Source of the DNA: Steinernema hermaphroditum
Taxonomy: Eukaryota > Nematoda > Chromadorea > Rhabditida > Steinernematidae
DNA: 64,000 bases
Assembly: GCA_030435675.1 (NCBI GenBank)
Contig: CM059624.1
Span: 1,264,769 to 1,328,768, forward strand
Direction: 5' to 3'
The notes under the pieces are model-generated. The model did not search any database. It was not told where the DNA came from and saw only the letters and a program-made list of their open reading frames with translations. How positions within the stretch are numbered: the first letter of the stretch is position 1; each line of letters opens with the position of its first letter. The position numbers and the translations under genes were made by a program. Shown here piece by piece: positions 56,601 through 64,000 of this stretch.

Positions 56601-57400
56601 CAGTCCCTTCGTGGTGGGAGTCCATTGAGCAGTTTATAAATGTCGTCCGCTTTAGGTGGTCGACATTTATGAATCGGCAATGGGTTCTTCTTGTATTCAG
56701 GTTCCAGCCACGATGGTCTTGGTGGAGGGGAGTCTCTAATGTCCTATTTTAAAGGTAAAGTAGTCAAAAAAAAAGAAAATAAAAAACACTCGTTTTTCTA
56801 TAAAATATAAGGCTAGAAACCGTCTTCCATCAATACCTTCGTGGTAGGAACCTGAATACAAAATGACCACCTAGAACGGACGACATTTACAAACTGCTCA
56901 ATGGACCCTCTTGGAATCATTTCTAAGGATGCTTTAACAGGGGATCAAAAGGCGTTATCCTTAGCACTTTTGAGGCAAGAAATCGAATTTTCAAACAATT
57001 CATAAAACCATCTTATACCGTATTCCTTAATATACCATTTTGGAAATTGCCTCCACATTATACTCTGACCCTTTTCACTATAAGGCCGTAAACTGATTAC
57101 AAATCATCCAGCGGAAAGCCAACCCTCGGGCCCGATGTTCCTCATCTCGCTCCGCCCACCTTTTTCCGCGACACAACCGCAGCTTCCCGCTTGGCCGCTA
57201 AGAGTTTTAAACCTGCGCCTATGTCGGGCGATGCGCCGAGCATCGGACATTCAGAAAAAGTGCATTGTTTACAGCGTTTTTCGAGAGAGAAGTTGGAACG
57301 CGGCTGCTCTTACGCTTTACACTTTTGCGTCGGAATTCTCGTTTTTTAAAACTTTTCCTTTCACTTCAGACGCTTTGGGATCTATCGGAAGCCGAGCCCG
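53610..57400. other. Gene-poor stretch
   Basis: No supported gene. A ~45 base phrase at 54865-54900 (GGGTGACTAGCGCCTGATCC) recurs at 55211-55250 (GGGTGACTAACGCGTGATCC). See 56621-56907 for an inverted repeat. Short frames elsewhere carry no family pattern. Confidence 0.35.
56621..56907. repeat. Inverted repeat, foldback element
   Basis: The left arm TCCATTGAGCAGTTTATAAA..TGTATTCAGGTTCC and right arm GGAACCTGAATACA..TTTGTAAACTGCTCAATGGA pair over about 60-80 bases with mismatches. The left arm itself contains a small hairpin (AAATGTCGTCC..GGTCGACATTT). Probably a decayed MITE. Confidence 0.65.
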
Positions 57401-57408
57401 TAAACACC

Positions 57409-58696
57409 ATGAAGCTCATCGCCCTCGTCGCTGCAACGATCTTTATCGCCACCTTTGGTTCGGGAACGATCGAGGCTACGCGCTCCGCGCCATACGTCCC
57501 CGACAAATGCAACTATGATGTAGGTTGTTTTCTAGTTTCGCGCCCACCGGTTTGGGTGATTTGATCATTGTTTTGATGATTTGATTACTGTACTCGCCAA
57601 AGTCGTCTCGCGTTGGCCTGAAAACAGTCATTTACACTCTGCGTCAAAGGGTCAAATTAGATGTTTTAGGCTTGGAAATTGATGGTTAAGGTTTAGGTTC
57701 AGGCGTGTACTTGGGTGTCTGGGAGACGAAAATAGACCTAGACAAGAGGCTAACAAGTAGACTTGGACCTAGGTTTAGGGATAGACTGAGGGGGCTTATT
57801 GCGGACGGGCTTTTCTGCGATCTAATTAGGGTCTAGGCAATGGTCTAGATGGGAACAGGACTGTGTCACACTTTTATGTTAAGATCAAAGGTCATTCTTA
57901 AGCCGAGCGGTTCTTCAGGATATGGAACAGAGGTAAAGTGATAAACCTTTCATATAGGTCCGGTGTATGTTTGCTTTGATATATGCTACACTCTGGGGCA
58001 CTGGGGGATGGATATGGCTCTGTACAAAGAGCTAATGGTTAGGCACATTAACAAACCACTGTCGGGGAACTTAAGACACACCACAAAGCTTCAGAGAAGA
58101 GCTAACCTGATTCCAGAGCTTCTTGCGATTCGAACACAAATACAAGTCCCGCTGCGAAGACACCGACCACTACCACTTCCACAAGGATCGCCACTACCTG
58201 AACCTCATGGAGGAGTTCCAAACCCTCGCGCCTGAGAAGCTCCGCTGCCACTTCATTGCCGAAGTCAAGGACTTCCTCGATGCGGAGGGCTTCACGAAGT
58301 GCTCTCGGATCTTCCACTGTCAGTCGCCTTCTCTACTCAGCGCTTGATTACGGTACTTTTAGACTTCGCCGCCAGCAGGTCCTGCGTCGAAGAAGCGGAG
58401 ACGGACACGTCGGCCGAGTTCGGAGAGTGCATGCGTCATCTCGCCGTTCAGCGACCTGAGAAGACGTTCGACTGCAAGTAGGCTGGACCTGAGGGAAAAT
58501 TTAGTTAATCTGCGATTATAGAGCCTACGTTCAGTGCGTTCACCGCGTCTACTTGGACAAGTGTGGGAAGCGTGCCCTTGCCATGACTTGCGATCGTTAC
58601 ATCGCCACGTTCCGCGACCTGGACTTCCATCTGGGTGTCACCTGTGACTCGTGGGACGACTTCTTCGCCTACTGCGAGACAGTCACTCCCTATTGA
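57409..58696 (+). CDS. Secreted DUF19-like protein
   Basis: Exons 57409-57519, 58117-58318, 58363-58477 and 58522-58696 give 200 residues; phases 0, 1 and 2 match other DUF19 genes. An acceptor-like CACTTCAG lies 38 bases before the ATG. Signal peptide MKLIALVAATIFIATFGSG. Cys motifs: DKCNYD, YKSRCEDTDHY, LRCHFIAEVKDFL, KCSRIFH, SCVEEAETD, GECMRH, FDCK, VQCVHRVYLDKCGKRALA and MTCDRY. His-rich patches (DTDHYHFHKDRHY) are unlike the other members. The first intron is 597 bases, the rest under 46. Likely secreted; role unknown. Confidence 0.82.
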
Positions 58697-58699
58697 GTC

Positions 58700-60640
58700 C
58701 AGTCATCTCCAAGGGTGCTCCTATTCTAGTCTGTCTTTTATGTTCCAACTTATTGACGCCCAGTATTTGTCGGTCTTCCGGGTTGACCCAATTTTTGTAT
58801 TCGTCATAGTTCTCCCCCTTGTGACCCTAATCCCTTTTACGCTCTGTTTGGTTTTCCGGGTTTACCCCTTATTTTTTCCTGTTTCTTGTGGCCATAGGTG
58901 TTAACTGCAGTCCCCCTTAAGTACGTTGTTCTCTCGTCTCCTCCAAAAAACATCAAAAATCCAAAAATATATGAAGCTGTGTACCCTAATCCTTTGAATG
59001 AGTTTGAGTTGACCATATCCACCCTGATCTAAATCTAAAGGTGAGCCTCTAAAGGCCCACCTTTAGATTTAGATCGCCACCTTCCCTAACCCACGGCGCT
59101 GGTAGCCACATCTTTTCGACCCCTCCTAGTTCTCACACTCGTGAAGTTCCGGCATTTCCGGGTTGCCCCCTCCTCCTGAGATACTCCCCTTCTTCAGAAA
59201 ACGTCACCCTTAGGTCCGTATCCCAAAATCAAATCCTTCTTGTCAGTTTTGGAGCAAGCTTCTGCTGCATAGCATTCTTGTTCCTTGTGTCAAAGTTCTT
59301 TGTCGTCCACAATGTACCACATTTGTACCCCTGGCCCTCGTCACCCCTGTGTGCGTTTGCTGTGATACCCCTTGAGACTTTGTTTTTGATCCCTAGCCTC
59401 TAAGTACATTATCTAGTCACATTTCCCACCCCCATTGTCCTATGTTTCAATGCCACAAATCCCCGAATGAGCTTCTAATATTTCGCTGTTCCTTCAGCTT
59501 CTTTTTGCACCCATTGTGAGATGTTAAGTTGTCTGCCCGTGTTTTCGCCGCCAGTGGCTGTAAGCAGTCCAGGTTATGTTTTGTATTCCAATTGTTAGAT
59601 TCGTTCGTTGCTATGTCCTCTCGATTGACTTTAAAGTCAACGTTGGCAACGTTGCAGCCTCCGTTACCATCCTTGTTCTCAACTTGATGCTTTGGCTATA
59701 AGTAGCTGATTTGTTCTATTGGTGTTGCTTAATAATAAACACTAATTTATTACAACTTTTGCTGCAATTTATCGGACACACCACTCGAACTCCGCCAGAA
59801 AAATGACTCCAGGCGGATGGTCTTTTGCAGAGGATGTCAGTAGCAGAGGAATTTAGCTTTTTTGATTATGCGGCTGACGTTTGCTTCAACATCAGCTGAC
59901 TGAACGGCTCACTGTGATCGGCCTTTTCGCTTTCTCAGAAATGAGCTGAGTGAACGGTAGTTCCCGGCCGTAGTTGTTGCTGAAATGATCGCTCTGGTTC
60001 CCAGAAGGCCTGGAACACCAGGGTTACCGTAGTTCCATTCATCACCAAGAAGCTCCTCACCATTGCCCGACCCCCTCCGCTCCGCCAAGTCGAAGATTCG
60101 CTGGAACGCCGATGTCCGCGCCGCCAGGCACACCAAAGATGGGACTTATAACTCTGAAACTTTAGAAACGGCCAATAAGTGAATGCGTTCTTTAGCCTCT
60201 CCTTGACAACTGTACTCCCCTCCTGCAGGCATCATGTTGCAGTGCAAGTTCTTTAGCTCGTCGACGTCGATCCTCAGTTCCTACCCGATGTTCTGTCATG
60301 CGTCAGAAGAACCCTCTTTTTGAATTGCATCATGAAAACCTTCATCCGTTTCCAGAGTTCTTCCTCCGCCACGTTGAACCTGCGCATCTAAACCGATCTC
60401 CTCCACAAATTCAAAATGGCGCTGCCTTAGCCAACGTGTAGCACATGCTTCTAATCACCATGTCCGAAAGGAGTTTGTACTCTTGTATTTTGGGTCTCGA
60501 AGTTCGTGGAAATTGTGATTTTTGAGACCGATCTTTCAACGAATAAGACCTCCCTTTCGGCACTACAAAACGGGGTCTCGTGACCGCCTGCACGCAAACA
60601 TCGCTTCGTTTTCCGGCTTTTCTAACCTTTTTGCACATTC
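58700..60640. other. Gene-poor stretch
   Basis: No supported gene. A perfect hairpin at 59028-59075 (ATCTAAATCTAAAGGTG and its complement, loop ~14) could act as a terminator or processing structure, or be a tiny inverted insertion. A GC-rich dispersed repeat lies at 59900-60150. Confidence 0.4.
59900..60150 (+). repeat. GC-rich dispersed repeat, copy 4
   Basis: Contains GGCCGTAGTTGTTGCTGAAA, CCCAGAAGGCCTGGAACACC and CAGGG..CCGTAGTTCCA, the same blocks as the minus strand of 8240-8565. Best overall match in the window to that copy. Confidence 0.65.
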
Positions 60641-60658
60641 CAAACGTATCCGCCAACC

Positions 60659-61480
60659 ATGGACACTTTGTCGTCTCTTTCCGAAGCGGATCTGCTTCTT
60701 CAGCCCAAACTCCCATCCAGCACTATTGGCACGCTTTTCGCTCTTGCTCGTATTCACAAGAGTGAACGTCGCTTTCATGAAAAGAGACCGCTGAAGCTGA
60801 AGCCTCTTTTTGCGTTCTGCATGACCCTTTTGATTGCTTCAGCTCTGGCCACTTTCTGTGCGGTAGTCACTGTCAGCTATCAGTGTCAGATGGGTAATGA
60901 ATCAAAATCGAACGCCTGACATCATGAGTATTCACCACTGTTTAGAACAGAACGCGTATTATAGTACAATCGGCTCAAACGATACACTTCTACTGGAGTT
61001 TGAAGAAACATTGCAAAAGATCACCAAAGGAAACAGTGTGGGAATGAAGGCAGCTTGTGTCGAGCTTAGAGGACTGGTTAAAGATGACGTCATGAATGAA
61101 GCAAGACAGGTAGTCCCTGACTATCTGGATGTGGACTTCTGCAAACAGGTAAACATTGAAATTACCAACTTTTTCGACATTGCAAGGGTCCGATGTAATC
61201 CAATTCTTCTCAATTTTCAAAGTATACTATGTTTTCATCTTATGTGCTTCATTTTCAGCCGATTACGAAGGCCAGTGCGTACTATCTAGTGTTCAAAAAC
61301 AAAAACCAGCTTCCGGACGACATTTTCATGTGCTTCTGTCCGGGACTTCGCGTGCTACTCTGGATCTTACTCGCTCTTCTCTTCGTTGCGTTCATCTACT
61401 CTTACTTCCAGTTCAGACCTCGAAATCAGCAAAGCAAACGTCCATTGGACCAGGAAAAAGCAGTTCGCCCAGATGTCTAA
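60659..61480 (+). CDS. Two-pass membrane protein, unknown function
   Basis: Exons 60659-60893, 60946-61148 and 61259-61480 give 219 residues. The N-terminal ~45 residues are cytoplasmic-looking and end in a basic patch. The first membrane segment is at ~48-72 (AFCMTLLIASALATFCAVVT). The middle ~100 residues are polar and helical with a few Cys (AACVELRGL, DVDFCKQ, FMCFCPG), then a second segment at ~180-200 (LLWILLALLFVAFIYSYF) and a basic tail. Both termini are therefore on the same side. Introns of phase 1 and 0 at matching places, and similar middle and second-segment sequence, relate it to 1620-2591. A 'YY..IGSND' stretch follows the first intron where the relative has 'YHYRAKIDSD'. Function unknown. 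Confidence 0.75.
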
Positions 61481-61489
61481 ATGGGATGC

Positions 61490-62445
61490 CTAAAACATGC
61501 CAACCAATGTAAAAATCTCGTACTTTCCTCCTCCCTTCCTATTCTCCTCCCTTTCCTCGTCCGATTTCATCCTCCTCCTTTCCCATTATCCTGTTCAATA
61601 ACATTCTGCATTCGATGACCTCCGCGAAATAAAATGATGAAATAAAGTTTAGCTCGTTGATGCTCCCGAATGCAACGGTATTACAGGATGCACGGTGTCT
61701 TAACGATGTCTTCACGGCCTATCGCCACCGGTAACTACAATTTTCGGATTTTGTTCAAAATAATCGTTGACGTTCGACCAAGGTAAACATGTTTTTAGAT
61801 GCTGAAGCCTGCAGCTTAATATCGCCTAGAAAAGCGGCATTTTAATTGGGCGAGGAAATCGGAACAGAAATATACGAGCTAGCTCTATTCAGTGCTGCTA
61901 CAGCTTTCCATAGGACTCGTTGACTGAGGCTTTAGAGGCAAATGCTTCACTAATGTCAAACACCACGATACACGAGCTAATCGCTGATTGTATAGTGGAG
62001 TTCCCTGCCCACAGGAAGCCAACCTCTGTATGAACTATCGGCTTCAGAATATCCTAGTGCTTCAATCGGAAGAAGCGGGGAGCAAAAAGTCCGAACTTGT
62101 CGCGTTCCTTCTACTTGTCTTCGATGATATTTGTCTATTTTGAGGTACGCGAAAGAATGTTACACTCTTTTTCGGCTCTAAGAGCACACCGTTTGTTAGT
62201 CATCATTCATCATTAGATTCCTTGATGTTTGCTAGTTTTGAATCCAGTCAAAACTATTTTCTATCCACTGACCAGGCACAAACATCATGTTGCCCTCGTC
62301 GCAGTTTTGTCAACGACGCCTGCCCACACGGCCCACGTTTGTCGTCTCCTGTCGCCGTCGCTTCTTATCACCTCCAGTGACGTCGACCTCATGAGCATCC
62401 GGTGATATATGTATAACCACTCCAATTCCATAGTACTCGGAGTTC
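61490..62445. other. Intergenic
   Basis: A pyrimidine-rich 3' region with AAATAAAATGATGAAATAAAG (poly-A signals, about 61627-61646) for the preceding gene. Nothing coding seen up to the phosphatase start. Confidence 0.45.
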
Positions 62446-62450
62446 ATCGG

Positions 62451-63259
62451 ATGCTTCTTCCCTTATCGCTATTCGGCCTCTTTGCTCTCGGCTGGACGAC
62501 TAATCCGTCGCCGAGCCAAGTCCATCTGTCCTACCATGGAAAACCCGATGAAATGGTCGTCACTTGGATTACGTTCGAGAAGGGTATGCCTACGTGAATT
62601 GGACACAAACACGTCCAAATTACAGTGGATACGGAAAAGAGCTACGTTCTCTATGGAACCGACTGGCACAACCTAACTGAGAAGGCCATTCCCTATCACG
62701 TGCACAGTTTTATCGTTCCGGGAGTCGATGAGATCGAGAGATGGGTCTACAGGACGAAGTTGACTGGATTGAAGGAGAGAACGCGATATTGTATGGTTAA
62801 ATATTATCATAAAAAGCAGCTACTTCTCCTTAGACTATCGAGCTGGAAACGACTACAAACTGTCGAACATGTTCAACTTCAAGTCATTCGCCGAAGATAT
62901 GACCAACTTTACTGTGTGCATCTACGGAGACCTGGGCCTGGAAAACGGAGTGTCTACTGACGCTGTCATTAGCGCTGCCCAAGAAGGACAGTTCGACCTC
63001 ATCATTCACATCGGTTGGCCACTAAGCGGATTCCACAGTAAACGAGAATGGACTTTTTAGGCGATCTGGCCTACGACATGCACTCAGAGAAAGGAACCAT
63101 CGGGGATAAGTTTTTCGACAAGATCACACCGATCAGTGCCTTCATTCCCTACATGACTGTCGCAGGAAATCACGAGCATAAACATGACTTCGAGCACTAC
63201 AAGAGCCGATTGACAATGCCTCACAATGGCGCTGGAGTCCATGACAATCAGTTCTACAG
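62451..63259 (+). CDS. Purple acid phosphatase, 5' part
   Basis: Exons 62451-62583, 62626-~62790, ~62818-63013 and 63061-63259. The first exon is a signal peptide (MLLPLSLFGLFALGW) running into PSQVHLSYHGKPDEMVVTW, the usual start of the fibronectin-like domain. The metallophosphatase domain follows with YGDLG, then IGDLAYDMHSEKG and AGNHEHKHDF, which supply the metal-binding Asp, Tyr, Asn and His. Later HGH-type motifs are not in the window. Two oddities: the exon 2/3 boundary near 62790-62818 does not close in frame with any GT-AG pair, and no continuation exon is recognisable between 63260 and 64000. So the gene is either frame-broken or continues after a long intron. Family members are secreted or lysosomal and hydrolyse phosphate esters. 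Confidence 0.72.
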
Positions 63260-64000
63260 GTTAGTCATAGGCGTGTCAACGCACACCTTCAAGATAGATA
63301 CGCAGAAGACAACGTCAAAAGGCTACATTTTAGGGGGTTAGTACCCGCTCTTAGGTAAAGTATAGCATGACGCCAAAGCGTAAAGTACGTCTCATGGGGC
63401 CTTTGCTGATAAGGTGATGCAAGAGACACCAAACGTGACTTTTGCATCTTGTAGATTGTCGATCAAAGATAATGTTCATAGCTCAAACACTGTGATGATG
63501 AGACGTTTCGCGGTTGAAAAGAGGGACAAGTAGCTCTGCGGATAGTAAGACACCGGTGGTACGCACGAGAAAGCTTTTTGGCCAACCTTAACCATCTGAT
63601 AGGCACTGATAGGCATGGGTCTGCGGGCGTCAAGATCGGTGTTCATGAAATGGTTTGAACTACGGTGGACAGGTTCGAAACCGGAACGAACAAGTTCGGA
63701 TCCGGTCGTATGCAAAGCTTTTTTTTATGTATTTTCAATCGTCTTCTTTTATTTCTTCCAAATTTACTTATCCAGAATCAGACAAAGCTGGACAGTCCCC
63801 TTTTGTGATTTCAAGCGTTCCTCGTCAGTTTTCGACCGTTTCGACCTTGTCCCCTCTGGAATGAGCTGGGATTTCGGTCGTTTCAGATTCCAACGAACTA
63901 CTCTTTTGGTGGTTAGCAGAAGATATCTAAGAGGGGACGATCAAAATCACAGGGATATGGTTCAGAGCTCAGGGGGACGGTTGAAATCTCAAACCGAATG
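63260..64000. other. No continuation seen
   Basis: Follows a proper donor (TACAG|GTTAGT). No phosphatase exon is recognisable. A stretch at 63655-63730 (GGTTCGAAACCGGAACGAAC, then GCAAAGCTTTTTTTTATG) faintly resembles one end of the hAT-type MITE. Confidence 0.4.

Noticed and set aside
63655..63730. Third hAT-type MITE copy
   Set aside because: Only a short, diverged resemblance to one arm; no second arm or target duplication.
1..64000. CRISPR arrays, bacterial operons or prophage
   Set aside because: No regularly spaced repeats and no bacterial gene layout; introns and nematode families show a eukaryotic genome.

Overview
The window looks like accessory sequence from a free-living or entomopathogenic type nematode. 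Introns are very short (often 31-50 bases) with GT starts and TTTCAG/TTTAG ends. Acceptor-like TTTCAG sites sit just before several ATGs, as expected for spliced-leader trans-splicing. The largest gene family has the nematode-specific DUF19 (T20D4.11-like) pattern. One F-box-like protein starts with an N-terminus I associate with Steinernema, so a Steinernema-like worm is my best guess; genus is inference only.

Region by region. (1) 1.6-14.1 kb: short genes for one- or two-pass membrane proteins of unknown function. Four share the plan 'two hydrophobic segments, phase-0 intron, 17-23 residue last exon' (one of them with a frame break). Part of the cluster lies between two inverted copies of a ~720-770 bp repeat (7.27-7.99 and 14.30-15.07 kb). 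(2) 15.5-32.8 kb: secreted Cys-rich DUF19 genes in two exon-length classes, mixed with an F-box-like gene, a RING-finger gene and a RING remnant. Two near-identical DUF19 genes form the arms of a ~3 kb imperfect palindrome whose centre carries two divergent tRNA-Pro(AGG)-like genes. (3) 33.7-40.9 kb: gene-poor, with an F-box-like fragment, a hAT-type MITE, another foldback element and dispersed repeats. (4) 40.9-41.7 kb: another DUF19-like secreted gene. (5) 43.8-47.2 kb: four tandem genes whose N-terminal halves carry the glycine/alanine-rich hydrophobic signature of the interferon-inducible IFI6/IFI27 (ISG12) family, fused to long Glu/Lys/Ser-rich tails; a mariner transposase relic lies between copies 2 and 3. 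(6) 47.4-48.3 kb: a four-exon F-box-like gene. (7) 48.4-57.4 kb: mostly without supportable genes; a second hAT-type MITE and one 41-codon membrane ORF. (8) 57.4-63.3 kb: a DUF19-like gene, a 219-residue two-pass membrane protein related to the first gene of the window, and the first four exons of a purple acid phosphatase that does not finish within the window.

No operon-like pathway is evident. The content is several small lineage-specific families (secreted, membrane, and ubiquitin-adaptor-like) growing by tandem and inverted duplication among small nonautonomous repeats. Exon coordinates were worked out by hand; where they close in frame and match a paralogue I give high confidence. Three genes show apparent one-base frame breaks that could be real decay or assembly error.
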